Assembly (NCBI RefSeq): GCF_023898865.1 | Contig: NZ_JAGSOV010000065.1 | Span: 1-64,000 of the forward strand | Length of the DNA: 64,000 nucleotides | From: Pseudonocardia humida | Lineage (GTDB): Bacteria > Actinomycetota > Actinomycetes > Mycobacteriales > Pseudonocardiaceae | Direction: 5' to 3' | Shown: in pieces, positions 41,852 to 50,660 of the stretch | Layout: every line of letters begins with the position of its first letter | How positions within the stretch are numbered: the stretch's first letter is position 1 | Notes under the pieces: model-generated | What the model saw: the letters and a program-made list of their open reading frames with translations, nothing else | Told to the model about the DNA's origin: nothing | The model's database searches: none | Translations under genes and position numbers: made by a program

Positions 41852-44257
41852 GTGCGTCGACGCGTGCGGGGCCTGTGGGTGCTCACGGCGGTGGCCGCGC
41901 TCGTCGTGTCCGGCTGCACGACGGTGATCACCGGTGAGCCGCAGACGCGCTCGTCGCGCCCGAGCGGCCCGGTCGATCCGGTCGCCGGGCACCCCCGCCT
42001 GTTCATCCGGGAGGGCGACGTCGAGCGCCTGCGCTCCTGGGCCACCCCGGAGAACCCGCTGTGGGAGGGCGGCGTCGTGGCGCTGGCCGAGCGGTCGAAG
42101 GGGTGGATGGACGACGGCACCATCCCCGCGCAGGACACCGGCTCGGCGGACTACGAGACCTACCCGACGGAGCTGAACGCGCAGCTCTTCGCGTTCATGT
42201 CGCTGGTCGACCCGGACGAGGCGGCCCGCGCCGACTGGGGCCACCGGGCGCGCGAGCTGCTGATGCACGTGATCGGGAAGGCGGAGGCCGGGGTCGGGGC
42301 TGAGGGCGACCCCTGGGTCGACCCGCGCTTCGCCGTCTTCAACCGCTCCCGCTGGCAGGGGGCGGCCTTCCCGCTGACCGTCGACTGGGCCTACCCGTAC
42401 TTCTCCGCCGACGACCGGGCGCGGATCCAGAAGGTGTTCCTGCGCTGGGCGGGCGAGCAGTTCACCGCCTACCCCGCGGTCTCGGCGGGCGGGGGTGCCA
42501 CCGACTTCACCCGGGCCGGGGCGGCGCCCGACGCGGCGCTGCTCGCCGACAGGACCCAGGTGCGCTGGGCGACGAACAACTACTTCACCGCGCACGGGCG
42601 CAACCTGGTGCTGATGGCGCTGGCGCTGGACCCCGCCGACGACCCCGGTGGCGAGCTGGCCTCCTACCTGCGCGACGCGCTCAACCTGTGGTGGTACCAG
42701 ACCGACCACGCCCTGCGGACCGAGGCGGCGGGCGGGCACTCGCCGGAGGGCACCGAGTACGCGCAGAGCTCGATCGCCTACATGACCCAGCTCGGCTTCG
42801 CCCTGCACACCGCGGGCCAGGCCGACCCGGCGAGGAACGGTCCGCAGTCGGTGATGGGCGACAACCCGTTCTTCGCCGCGTTCCTGCCCGCCCAGCTGCA
42901 CTCGATCGCCCCGGTGCCGACCCGGGCGCCGCCCGAGCTGGAGATCGGGGAGGTGCCGGTCTACCAGCCCGCCTCCTTCGGCGACTTCGAGCGGTACCAG
43001 GCCCACGACATCACCGACGCGCTGGTGCCGCTCGGCCTCTACGCCGCCGACCGCGGCGACCGGGCGACCCTGGACGCGGTGCGCTGGTACATCACCGACG
43101 TCTCGCCCGGCGGCGCCGAGGGGCTGGTCGACCGGGTGGGGAACACCAGCGAGTACTTCACCTCGATGTGGTACTTCCTGGCCCTCGACCCCACCGCGGC
43201 CCCGCCCGCCGACCCGCGCCCCCCGCTGCCGCTGTCCCACGCGGCGCAGGGCCTGAACCGGTACTCGGCGCGCACCTGCTGGTGCCCGGAGGCGAGCTGG
43301 TTCACCTACGGGCTGACCTGGAAGACGATCGACCACCAGGGCAGCGACGCCAACGAGTTCGAGCTGTACCGGCGCGGGGAGTGGCTGACCAAGAAGCACA
43401 CCGGCTACGACACGCCCTGGTACACCGACTACCACAACACCCTGACCATCGAGAACGATCCACCGGTGGCGCCGCTGGACGAACCGTTCGCCGACATCGC
43501 CGCGCGCGGTTCGCAGGTGCCGATCGTCTCGCCCACCGACCCGACGCTGGTCGCGCAGGGCGAGGGCGAGGGCTGGTTCTACGCGCTCGGCGACGCCACG
43601 GCGCTCTACAACTGGGTCGACGACCAGCGCGACGACGTGCGGCACGCCAGCCGCTCGGTGGTCTGGCTGCAGCCCGACCACGTGATCGTCTACGACCGCG
43701 CGGAGACCGCGACCGCCGGCCGCTTCAAGCGGTTCTGGCTGAACGTGCCGGCGCAGGCCGAGGTGGTCGGGCCGCTGGCGACCGTGCGGACGCCCGGCGG
43801 GCAGCAGCTGTTCAGCACGACGCTGCTGCCGGCCGGGGCGACGATCACGTCCGGCCCGGCCGCCCCGCACCTGGGCACCACCTCGCTCGGGGAGCCGATG
43901 CTGTTCCAGGTGCAGGTCGACGCGACCGGCGGTCCGCCCTCGGCCCGGTTCCTGCACGTGGTCCAAGGCGCCGACGGCGGGGTCGCCGCGGACCCGGCGA
44001 CCCTCGTGGAGAGCACCGGCGGGCGGCCCTACGCGGGTGCTGCGGTGTCCGGCACCGCCGCGGTCTTCCCCGTCGACGTCGGGGCGGAGGTCGACACCAC
44101 CACCGTGCCGGTGCCCGCCGGGGTGACTCGGGTGCTGGTCACCGGCCTGGTCCCGAACGCAGGCTACGACGTGAGCAGCGGCGGCGGGCAGGTCACCGTG
44201 ACCAAGGGCGGCTCGACCACCGCGGACGCGGCCGGGGTGGTGGTCGTCAACCCCTGA
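41852..44257 (+). CDS. Secreted heparinase II/III-like lipoprotein (801 aa)
   Basis: Starts V-R-R-R-V-R-G-L-W-V-L-T-A-V-A-A-L-V-V-S-G-C: a lipoprotein signal with the lipobox ending at Cys 22, so the protein is anchored outside the membrane. The large alpha/alpha-toroid N-terminal half (H-P-R-L-F-I-R-E-G-D-V-E-R-L-R onward) and beta-sandwich C-terminal half (D-H-V-I-V-Y-D-R-A-E...) are the layout of heparinase II/III-type polysaccharide lyases. Y-H-N-T-L-T-I and H-G-R-N-L-V-L-M lie in likely active regions, but the substrate polysaccharide is unknown. The GTG start is set by the signal peptide. Confidence 0.75.
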   Translation: MRRRVRGLWVLTAVAALVVSGCTTVITGEPQTRSSRPSGPVDPVAGHPRLFIREGDVERLRSWATPENPLWEGGVVALAERSKGWMDDGTIPAQDTGSADYETYPTELNAQLFAFMSLVDPDEAARADWGHRARELLMHVIGKAEAGVGAEGDPWVDPRFAVFNRSRWQGAAFPLTVDWAYPYFSADDRARIQKVFLRWAGEQFTAYPAVSAGGGATDFTRAGAAPDAALLADRTQVRWATNNYFTAHGRNLVLMALALDPADDPGGELASYLRDALNLWWYQTDHALRTEAAGGHSPEGTEYAQSSIAYMTQLGFALHTAGQADPARNGPQSVMGDNPFFAAFLPAQLHSIAPVPTRAPPELEIGEVPVYQPASFGDFERYQAHDITDALVPLGLYAADRGDRATLDAVRWYITDVSPGGAEGLVDRVGNTSEYFTSMWYFLALDPTAAPPADPRPPLPLSHAAQGLNRYSARTCWCPEASWFTYGLTWKTIDHQGSDANEFELYRRGEWLTKKHTGYDTPWYTDYHNTLTIENDPPVAPLDEPFADIAARGSQVPIVSPTDPTLVAQGEGEGWFYALGDATALYNWVDDQRDDVRHASRSVVWLQPDHVIVYDRAETATAGRFKRFWLNVPAQAEVVGPLATVRTPGGQQLFSTTLLPAGATITSGPAAPHLGTTSLGEPMLFQVQVDATGGPPSARFLHVVQGADGGVAADPATLVESTGGRPYAGAAVSGTAAVFPVDVGAEVDTTTVPVPAGVTRVLVTGLVPNAGYDVSSGGGQVTVTKGGSTTADAAGVVVVNP

Positions 44258-44336
44258 GGTCGGCGCGGGGTAACGCCGGGTCGCCCGCCTCCGAACCGTC
44301 CGGCGAACCGGGAACGACGCGCGGACGGGATGACCG

Positions 44337-44843
44337 ATGGCGGAACGGGACGAACGGTTCGGCCACGTGCGGGTCGAGGTCGACCGGGTGGCCGGGCTGG
44401 TCGAGGTCTCCGGGGCCGCGGTGCCGCGGGTCCTGCTGCGCCGCCGCGAGGCCGAGCCCCGCCACCCGCACGCCCCGATCGGCACCCGCGACCCGGCCCG
44501 CCTCGACCTGCTCGCCGCGGGTCGCCGGTGGGAGGTGGCGCCCGCCGGCGGCGGGCTCACCCGCCGCTCCCACCGCGTCGACGCCCGCCGCGACGCCGTC
44601 CGCCTGCGGCTCGTGCCCTGCACGAGCGAGCGCAGCAAGCTGCTGCGCGACGGCCGCGAGCTGGGCAGGCTCTGGTCGGTGTGCGACGGCGGGTCCGCTC
44701 CGGACGTCTCGGCCCGCTGGCGGGCGCCCGGCCGGGTCGAGCCCGTCGACGCCGCCATCGGCTACGCGCTCGCCGCGGGGTTCGGCACGGGCGCGCAGGC
44801 GTGGTTCGTCACGCTCCTCCTGCGGGCGCTGGTGCGCTCCTGA
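44337..44843 (+). CDS. Hypothetical protein (168 aa)
   Basis: An Arg-rich soluble protein starting M-A-E-R-D-E-R-F-G-H-V-R-V-E-V-D-R-V-A-G-L-V-E-V. I do not recognise a family and see no membrane helix or metal motif. Third positions are strongly G/C and the amino-acid mix is natural up to the C-terminal A-I-G-Y-A-L-A-A-G-F-G-T-G-A-Q-A-W-F. It follows the lipoprotein gene after 79 bp on the same strand. Confidence 0.6.
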   Translation: MAERDERFGHVRVEVDRVAGLVEVSGAAVPRVLLRRREAEPRHPHAPIGTRDPARLDLLAAGRRWEVAPAGGGLTRRSHRVDARRDAVRLRLVPCTSERSKLLRDGRELGRLWSVCDGGSAPDVSARWRAPGRVEPVDAAIGYALAAGFGTGAQAWFVTLLLRALVRS

Positions 44844-44884
44844 CCGGCAGTCGGTGAGGCTCTCGGGCGCCTGCCCGGGCCAGG

Positions 44885-45088
44885 TCAGCCGCCGTCGAGC
44901 AGGTGGTCGAACTCGCCACCCCGGGCGCCGTCCAGCCACGCCGCGAACTCGGCGCGGGTGAACCGGAGCACGGGCCCACCCCGGTCCTTGGTGTCGCGCA
45001 CCTCGATCACGTCACCAACCCGTCGCTGCTCGACGCACGTGCCATCCGAGTTGCTGGCGGTCGCCTTGACCCACGGGGTCTCGTTCAT
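44885..45088 (-). CDS. DUF397 protein (67 aa)
   Basis: A small DUF397 protein: W-V-K-A-T-A-S-N-S-D-G-T-C-V-E is the family opening, then V-E/I-E-V-R-D-T-K-D-R-G-G-P-V-L-R-F-T-R-A-E-F-A-A-W-L-D-G. DUF397 genes are nearly always next to XRE/DUF5753 regulators in actinobacteria and are thought to act as their partners (WhiJ-type systems). Its ATG overlaps the regulator's TGA by 4 bp, so translation is coupled. Confidence 0.93.
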   Translation of the reverse strand: MNETPWVKATASNSDGTCVEQRRVGDVIEVRDTKDRGGPVLRFTRAEFAAWLDGARGGEFDHLLDGG

Positions 45089-45903
45089 CCGGTCCACTCC
45101 TCCACTGCCACGGTCTTGCTCAGCAGATCGCTGAACACGACCTCGTACTCGCGCACCTGATCGGCGGACTCCACATAGCGGGATCCGCCCGAGAACTCCA
45201 CGTAGACGACGGTGGGGTCCTCGTCGTCGACAAAGTCCAGGATCGTGAAGTTGCCCCGCATCGGATAGGCGCCCACAGTCCAGGGCAACACCCGGACCTC
45301 GGCGGCACCGCTGGTGACGACCTCCTTGATGTGCGCCAGCTGAGCCGACATGACGCCGGGTGAGTCGACGACGAGCGAGACCGCAGCGGCCCCGAGGACG
45401 ATCGTCAAGTCCGGTCGCCGGGCGAAGAGCCGGCGCTGGCGGTCCATGCGGAACCGCACCCGCTCCTCGACCACCTCCGGCGTCAACCGCGGGTCGGCCC
45501 CGATCACGGCCCGGGCGTAGTCCTCGGTCTGCAGCAACCCGTGGACCAGCTCGGGGTCGAAGCAGCGCAGCGAGGCCGCGGCCTGCTCCAGGCCGATGTA
45601 GAGCCCGAACCAGTCGGGCAGCACGGCCTGCGCGTACAGCTCGGTCCAGTCCTCCTGCTGCGTCCCCGGCGCCAATCCCACGAGTTCGTCGGTGGTGTCC
45701 CGGTCGGCGCCGTAGAGCCAGCACAGCGCCATGACGGTCGCCATCTTCACCGGCGTCTGCCCGGCCTCGATGCGGCTGACCGTGGCGCGGGAGGCGATCT
45801 GCGCCTCGACCACGTCCGCGACCTTCTTGCCCGACTTGAGCCGCAGTGCGCGCAGCTTCGCACCGAGCTGCCGCCGCACGACTAACGAGCCGCCCCCGCT
45901 CAT
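45085..45903 (-). CDS. XRE-family regulator with DUF5753 domain (272 aa)
   Basis: The N-terminal XRE helix-turn-helix (L-G-A-K-L-R-A-L-R-L-K-S-G-K-K-V...S-R-A-T-V-S-R-I-E-A-G) is followed by the DUF5753 effector domain (W-T-E-L-Y-A-Q-A-V-L-P-D-W-F...Q-T-E-D-Y-A-R-A-V-I...V-R-F-R-M-D-R-Q). These regulators with DUF397 partners control development, secondary metabolism or prophage-like loci. GGAGG lies six bases before the ATG. Two related dyads in the divergent promoter region are probable binding sites. Confidence 0.92.
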   Translation of the reverse strand: MSGGGSLVVRRQLGAKLRALRLKSGKKVADVVEAQIASRATVSRIEAGQTPVKMATVMALCWLYGADRDTTDELVGLAPGTQQEDWTELYAQAVLPDWFGLYIGLEQAAASLRCFDPELVHGLLQTEDYARAVIGADPRLTPEVVEERVRFRMDRQRRLFARRPDLTIVLGAAAVSLVVDSPGVMSAQLAHIKEVVTSGAAEVRVLPWTVGAYPMRGNFTILDFVDDEDPTVVYVEFSGGSRYVESADQVREYEVVFSDLLSKTVAVEEWTG

Positions 45904-45918
45904 GGCCACCTCCGGAGT

Positions 45919-46010
45919 GTCTCACGGTGAGTCATCGGAATGCGACCGTCCCGTTGCATGAACTTGCTCGCGACGCGACACCCGCAGATCTGAGAGTCTC
46001 ACGGAGAGAC
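45919..46010. promoter_or_regulatory. Two candidate XRE operators in the divergent promoter region
   Basis: A 13-base direct repeat GTCTCACGG[TA]GAG occurs at 45919-45931 and 45996-46008. The first contains the perfect dyad CTCAC-G-GTGAG, the second GTCTC-N5-GAGAC. The first lies 16 bp before the XRE start, and both could be bound by that regulator. Confidence 0.55.
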
Positions 46011-46125
46011 GTGGCGACACCAGCTGCCTTCCAGAACGATGAGCTCTTGCAGGACCGGCGACCTGACCCCCGATACCGGTCGTCGGGCCTGCGTCCAGCG
46101 GAGGGCACAACGGCAGGAGGCGACT

Positions 46126-46350
46126 GTGGCGACCACCTACGAGGTCCAGGGACGACGGACAGAGCGCGGCGCGGACGGGGAACCGCGCGAGGTCGTGCGC
46201 CTGGACGCGACGAGGAGTCGGGCCACAGCGTTCGCCATCGCCGAGACGATGGGCGCCGAGAAGCTCACGGCCTGGGTGTTCGAGGCCGAGCGGCGGGCGG
46301 GCCGGACGTCCTACACGCTGCTCGGCATCGTCCGGGCGACGAAGTCCTGA
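46126..46350 (+). CDS. Small hypothetical partner protein (74 aa)
   Basis: A short protein, A-T-T-Y-E-V-Q-G-R-R-T-E-R-G-A-D-G-E-P-R-E-V-V-R-L-D-A-T-R-S..., ending S-Y-T-L-L-G-I-V-R-A. AGGAGG lies five bases before the GTG, supporting a real gene. No known function. It is divergent from the XRE/DUF397 pair and 5 bp before another small gene, which suggests a regulated two-gene operon. Confidence 0.7.
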   Translation: MATTYEVQGRRTERGADGEPREVVRLDATRSRATAFAIAETMGAEKLTAWVFEAERRAGRTSYTLLGIVRATKS

Positions 46351-46355
46351 CCGGG

Positions 46356-46577
46356 GTGCCGCGAGTGCTGCTCGGAGCGGCGTTCGTCCAGGTGACGGGG
46401 GCCGAGGACGGCGCGGCGCACCTCGTCGCGTTCCGCCTCTACGAGGCGGGCCTGATGTCCGGTGCGGGCCGCTACGCCGCGATGTGCGGCAAGGCCGTGC
46501 TGGCCGCCTCGATGGCGACCGCCCCGGTCCGCCGGTGCCCGCTCTGCCGGGCATCGCTCTCCGAGCCGGAGTCGTGA
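46356..46577 (+). CDS. Small hypothetical Cys-containing protein (73 aa)
   Basis: Reads P-R-V-L-L-G-A-A-F-V-Q-V-T-G-A-E-D-G-A-A-H-L-V, then A-A-M-C-G-K-A-V-L-A-A-S-M and a C-terminal R-R-C-P-L-C. The three Cys could form a metal site. Similar small proteins occur beside XRE/DUF397 genes in actinobacteria, as far as I recall. The GTG start is five bases after the upstream stop; the two are very likely co-translated. Confidence 0.6.
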   Translation: MPRVLLGAAFVQVTGAEDGAAHLVAFRLYEAGLMSGAGRYAAMCGKAVLAASMATAPVRRCPLCRASLSEPES

Positions 46578-46593
46578 ACTCGGCGGCGCGCTC

Positions 46594-47403
46594 TCACCGT
46601 CCGGTCAACCGCACCACCGCGGCGACGACCTCCGGTCCGTGGCCCAGCTCCGGGTCGTTGTGCCCGGCCCCGGGCACGGGCACCACGGGGGCGCCCGCCG
46701 CGTCGGCGACGGCGGTGCTCTGCGTGAACGGCACCGTCGCGTCGTCCGGCCCGGCCACCACGACGACGGGCACCGGGACCGCGCCGACGGTGTCCCGGAC
46801 GGGAAACCGGTCGCGCAGCAGCAGGGTGCCCGGCAGGAACGGGTAGTGCACGGCGGCCATGTCGGCCAGCGAGGTGAACGGGCTGCGCAGCACCAGCCCG
46901 CCGACGGGCCGCTCCAGGGCGAGCCGGGTGGCGACGCCGCCGCCGAGGCTCTCCCCGAACAGGACCAGCCGGGCGGGGTCGACGCGGCGCTCGTCGACCA
47001 GGTGGGTGTGCGCGGCGCGGGCGTCGGCGGCCAGCCCGTCCTCGGTCGGGGAGCCCGGGTTGCCGCCGTAGCCGCGGTACTCCAGCAGCAGCACCGCCGA
47101 CCCGGTCGCGGCGATCGCCCCGGCCAGCGGGGCGCGGGCGGCCCGGTTGCCGGCGTTGCCGGGCAGCACGAGCACGGTGGCCCCGGTGGGGCGCCCGGTC
47201 GGCGGGGCGTACCAGGCGGTGAGGTCGAGGCCGTCCTCGGTGCGCAGGGTGACCGCGGAACCGCCGTCGAGCGCCCGCTCCGGCGCCGCCGCGGGTGCCC
47301 CGGACGGCAGGTAGACCAGTTGCCGCTGGAACGCCCAGGCCAGCACGAGCACCACCACGGCGAGCACCAGCGCGACCGCGCCGACCCGCACCGCCGTCCC
47401 CAC
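46594..47403 (-). CDS. Alpha/beta hydrolase with N-terminal membrane anchor (269 aa)
   Basis: One hydrophobic helix (about 5-28, A-V-R-V-G-A-V-A-L-V-L-A-V-V-V-L-V-L-A-W-A-F) is followed by an alpha/beta hydrolase. Motifs are L-P-G-N-A-G-N (oxyanion region), nucleophile G-E-S-L-G-G-G (Ser near residue 155), acid in G-P-D-D-A-T-V and His in G-A-G-H-N-D. This is the BEM46/YfhR-like membrane hydrolase group; substrate unknown. GTG start set by the membrane helix. Confidence 0.88.
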   Translation of the reverse strand: MGTAVRVGAVALVLAVVVLVLAWAFQRQLVYLPSGAPAAAPERALDGGSAVTLRTEDGLDLTAWYAPPTGRPTGATVLVLPGNAGNRAARAPLAGAIAATGSAVLLLEYRGYGGNPGSPTEDGLAADARAAHTHLVDERRVDPARLVLFGESLGGGVATRLALERPVGGLVLRSPFTSLADMAAVHYPFLPGTLLLRDRFPVRDTVGAVPVPVVVVAGPDDATVPFTQSTAVADAAGAPVVPVPGAGHNDPELGHGPEVVAAVVRLTGR

Positions 47404-47462
47404 CCGCCCAGTGTCCCCGCGCCAGGGCCGTCGACGCTCGCCGGGACGCCGGCGGCGGCGCG

Positions 47463-49832
47463 TCAGGCCGCGGGCGGGCGCGACCGACGCGCGGGGCGGC
47501 GGGTCTTGGGCTGGGTCGGCGCCTGCCGCCGCGGCCGCGCGGTCAGCGGACGGTGCACCGGGGCGTCCACCGCGGCCTCGACCTCCTCGCCCTCGTGCCA
47601 GAGCGTCAGCGGCTCGCCCTCGAGCACCTCGTAGGTCGCGCCGTCGTGGCGCACGGTGACCCGCAGCCTGCGGCCGTGGAAGCCCATCCGGAACGCCAGC
47701 CGGGTCAGCCCCTCGGGAAGCGCCGGGCGGAACTCCAGCCGCCCGTCGACCTGGCGCAGCCCGCCGAACCCGGCCACCAGCGCGATCCACACCCCGGCCA
47801 GCGCGGCCAGGTGCAGGCCGTCGCCGCTGTCGTGGTCGGCGTCGCGCAGGTCGGCCAGCGCCGACTCCACCACGTAGTCGTGGGCCAGGTCGAGGTGCCC
47901 GACCTCGGCGGCGAGCACCGCCTGCACGCAGGCCGACAGCGACGAGTCGCGGACCGTGACCCGCTCGTAGTAGTCCAGGTTGCGGGCCTTCTGCTCGTCG
48001 GTGAAGGCGTCGCCGCGGGCGAACATGGCCAGCACCAGGTCGGTCTGCTTCACCACCTGCTTGCGGTAGAGCTGGAAGTACGGGAAGTTCGCGTGCAGCG
48101 GGTAGGAGTCCTCGGTCATCGCGTCGAAGTCCCACACGGGCTGGTCGGTGAAGCCGGCCGCCTGCGGGTGCACGCCCAGGTCGGCGTCGTAGGGGACGGC
48201 CATCGCGTCGGCGGCGGTGAGCCACTGCCCGCGCTCGTCGGGGTCGACGCCCAGCTCGGCCGCCTCGTCCGGGAACCGCTCCGCCCAGTGCGCCGCGCCG
48301 CGCAGGTTCCGCTGCGCCATCAGGTTCGTGTAGACGTTGTCGTCGCTCACCGCGCTGTACTCGTCGGGGCCGGTCACGCCGAACAGGTGGAACGCGCCGT
48401 CGCCGGTGGTGTGGCCCAGCGAGGCCCACAGCCGGGCCGTCTCGACCAGCAGCTCCAGCCCGACGGTCCGGGCGAACTCCCCGTCCTCGGTGGTGTCGAC
48501 GTAGCGGATGACCGCCTCGGCCACCGCCGCGTTCACGTGGAAGGCGGCCGTCCCGGCCGGCCAGTAGCCCGAGCACTCCTCGCCGGCGATCGAGCGCCAC
48601 GGGAACGCCGCACCGCGCAGGTCGAGCTGGGCGGCCCGGGCGCGGGCCTTGGACAGCGTCGCGAACCGCCACATCAGCGCGTCGCGGCTCACGTGCGGGC
48701 GCAGCGCGGTCATCACGTGCAGCACGAACATCTCGGTGTCCCAGAAGGCGTGGCCCTCGTAGCCGGAGCCGGTGAGCGCCTTGCCGGCGATCGCGCGGCC
48801 CTCGGCGCGGTCGGTGGCCTGCAGCAGGTGCCACAGCGCGAACCGCACCGCCTGCTGCAGCTCCGGGTCGCCGTCGACCTCGACGTCGGCGTGCTCCCAG
48901 AACTCGTCGAGGACGGCGCGCTGGTCGGCGACCAGCCCGTCCCAGCCCGCGGCGCGCGCCGCGGTGACCGCCGCCGCCACCTCGTCGCGCACGGCGGGCA
49001 GCCCCCGGTGCTCCGACCAGGCGTAGCCCAGGTACTTGACGACCACCAGCTCCTCGCCGGGCTCCAGGCGCACCGCGACGGTGAACCGGGCCGCGTCCTC
49101 CTCGCTCTCGCTGTGCACCTGGACGCCCCGGGGGGCGCTCACCTCGTGCTCGGCCGCCGCGCCGAGCACGAACGCGGTGCGGCGGGTGCGGTGCAGCAGG
49201 GTGAGCCGGTCGCCGGTCGCGCGGTGCTCCAGCGGCTCGAGGGGGTGGCGCAGCAGGTCCTTGGTGTTCAGGTGCCGCGGGCGCAGCGGCTGCTGCTCGT
49301 TCGCTACCAGCGCCGACTGGACGACGACGTCGACCGGCCGGTCGACCGGGCGCACCGCGTACCGGACGGCGGCCGCGGTGCGGTGCCGGAACGACACCAG
49401 CCGCTCGGACTCCACGTCGACGACCTCGCCGCCCGGCGAGCGCCACCGCAGCTCGCGGCGCAGGGTGCCGGCCCGCATGTCCAGCGCCCGCTCGTGCCCG
49501 AGCAGCCCGCCCTCCCGGACGTCGAGGGCGTGCCCGTCGACGAAGAGCCGCACCAGCGCGCCGTCGATCGTGTTGACCAGGGTCTGGGTGGCCTCCGGCT
49601 CGCCCGCCCGCTCCTCGGTGTAGACCATGGTGCGCAGCTCGTGCAGCCCGGCCAGGTAGGTGCCGGCCTGCCCGGTCGGTTCGCCCTCGTCGAGCACGCC
49701 GCGCATGCCCAGGCAGCCGTTGGAGAGGGCGAAGGTCGTCTCGGTCTCGGCCAGGTCGTCGAGGCGGGGCCCGGCGGGCTCGCGCAGGATCCAGGGCTCG
49801 ACTGCGTAGGCGTCGGGGCGGGGCACACCCAC
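47463..49832 (-). CDS. GH65 glycoside phosphorylase/hydrolase (789 aa)
   Basis: A full-length GH65 enzyme (kojibiose, trehalose or maltose phosphorylase type) acting on alpha-glucosidic disaccharides. Present are the N-terminal domain (E-T-x-F-A-L-S-N-G-C-L-G-M-R-G), Y-E-G-H-A-F-W-D-T-E-M-F in the (alpha/alpha)6 barrel, the catalytic Glu in T-G-P-D-E-Y (491), and K-Q-V-V-K-Q-T-D-L-V-L, whose K-Q is the usual phosphate-site neighbourhood. A basic tail (R-R-P-A-R-R-S-R) follows the C-terminal domain. No signal peptide. No beta-phosphoglucomutase gene is adjacent, so the exact disaccharide is open. Confidence 0.9.
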   Translation of the reverse strand: MGVPRPDAYAVEPWILREPAGPRLDDLAETETTFALSNGCLGMRGVLDEGEPTGQAGTYLAGLHELRTMVYTEERAGEPEATQTLVNTIDGALVRLFVDGHALDVREGGLLGHERALDMRAGTLRRELRWRSPGGEVVDVESERLVSFRHRTAAAVRYAVRPVDRPVDVVVQSALVANEQQPLRPRHLNTKDLLRHPLEPLEHRATGDRLTLLHRTRRTAFVLGAAAEHEVSAPRGVQVHSESEEDAARFTVAVRLEPGEELVVVKYLGYAWSEHRGLPAVRDEVAAAVTAARAAGWDGLVADQRAVLDEFWEHADVEVDGDPELQQAVRFALWHLLQATDRAEGRAIAGKALTGSGYEGHAFWDTEMFVLHVMTALRPHVSRDALMWRFATLSKARARAAQLDLRGAAFPWRSIAGEECSGYWPAGTAAFHVNAAVAEAVIRYVDTTEDGEFARTVGLELLVETARLWASLGHTTGDGAFHLFGVTGPDEYSAVSDDNVYTNLMAQRNLRGAAHWAERFPDEAAELGVDPDERGQWLTAADAMAVPYDADLGVHPQAAGFTDQPVWDFDAMTEDSYPLHANFPYFQLYRKQVVKQTDLVLAMFARGDAFTDEQKARNLDYYERVTVRDSSLSACVQAVLAAEVGHLDLAHDYVVESALADLRDADHDSGDGLHLAALAGVWIALVAGFGGLRQVDGRLEFRPALPEGLTRLAFRMGFHGRRLRVTVRHDGATYEVLEGEPLTLWHEGEEVEAAVDAPVHRPLTARPRRQAPTQPKTRRPARRSRPPAA

Positions 49833-49884
49833 CCGTTCCCGATCCCCGGACGTTTCATGCCCGGTTGGGCGGTTCGCCTCGCCG

Positions 49885-50520
49885 TCAGGGACGGCGGGCC
49901 GGGTCGTCGAAGCGGTCGAGGCGCAGCGGCAGCCGGGTCGGCGCGACCGGGGGCAGCCACGACCGCCGCACGCGGGACAGGCCGACCCCGAGCAGCGCCC
50001 ACAGCAGCCCGAGCCCGGCCTGGGCGAGGTGCCCGGTCAGCCCGTCGCCCAGCAGGTACGCCGGCAGCACGGCGGCGACCGGGTACAGCCCGCAGGCCAG
50101 CGGGAGGAAGCGCCCGCGCCCGGCCCAGCGCCGGGCGAGCAGCACCGCGGCCCCGGTCAGCACCATGCCCGCCCACGTGCCCACCGCCCCGACCGGGAAC
50201 AGCGGCGACACCGACCGCGTCGCGTCGATCGCGGCGATGGCGTGCGCGAGCAGGTCGGTCACCACGCCGGCGATGGCGACCGCCAGCCCGACGATCGCCA
50301 GCCGGCCGGAGCCGGCCACCTCGGCGGCCGCCAGCCCGCCCAGCGCGGCGACCAGCAGCAGCAGGGCGACGGCGCTCAGCGCCATCCACGGGGAGAACCC
50401 CGAGGTCGCCAGCGGGAACGCGCCCGCGGTCAGGCCGAGGGCGAGCTGGAGCAGCCCGGCCACCGTCGCGCAGGCCCCGGCGGCCCGGGTACCGGGAACC
50501 GCCGGGATCGCGCGGATCAC
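49885..50520 (-). CDS. Hydrophobic membrane protein, unknown (211 aa)
   Basis: About six membrane helices (A-G-A-C-A-T-V-A-G-L-L-Q-L-A-L-G-L to L-A-Q-A-G-L-G-L-L-W-A-L-L-G-V-G-L) and a basic C-terminal tail. The spacing is reminiscent of DUF998-like small membrane proteins, but I do not claim a family. GTG start just before the first helix. It is a single gene between the GH65 gene and a VOC gene. Confidence 0.7.
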   Translation of the reverse strand: MIRAIPAVPGTRAAGACATVAGLLQLALGLTAGAFPLATSGFSPWMALSAVALLLLVAALGGLAAAEVAGSGRLAIVGLAVAIAGVVTDLLAHAIAAIDATRSVSPLFPVGAVGTWAGMVLTGAAVLLARRWAGRGRFLPLACGLYPVAAVLPAYLLGDGLTGHLAQAGLGLLWALLGVGLSRVRRSWLPPVAPTRLPLRLDRFDDPARRP

Positions 50521-50660
50521 GGCGCCCCGGCGCCGGAGGCGGGGAAGGTCGGCATGGCGCGATCGTAGGAAAACCCGCCCACCGCGCACATCGGTGGTGC
50601 TACCGATGCGGAAAGGTTGGCGCAGGACGTCACGCGCGACGCCGGTCCGACCGGGTCGCC

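Noticed and set aside
40460..44758. Open frame of about 1430 codons on the minus strand opposite the WYL regulator and lipoprotein genes
   Set aside because: Same reason: no domain content, and the plus-strand genes explain the sequence.
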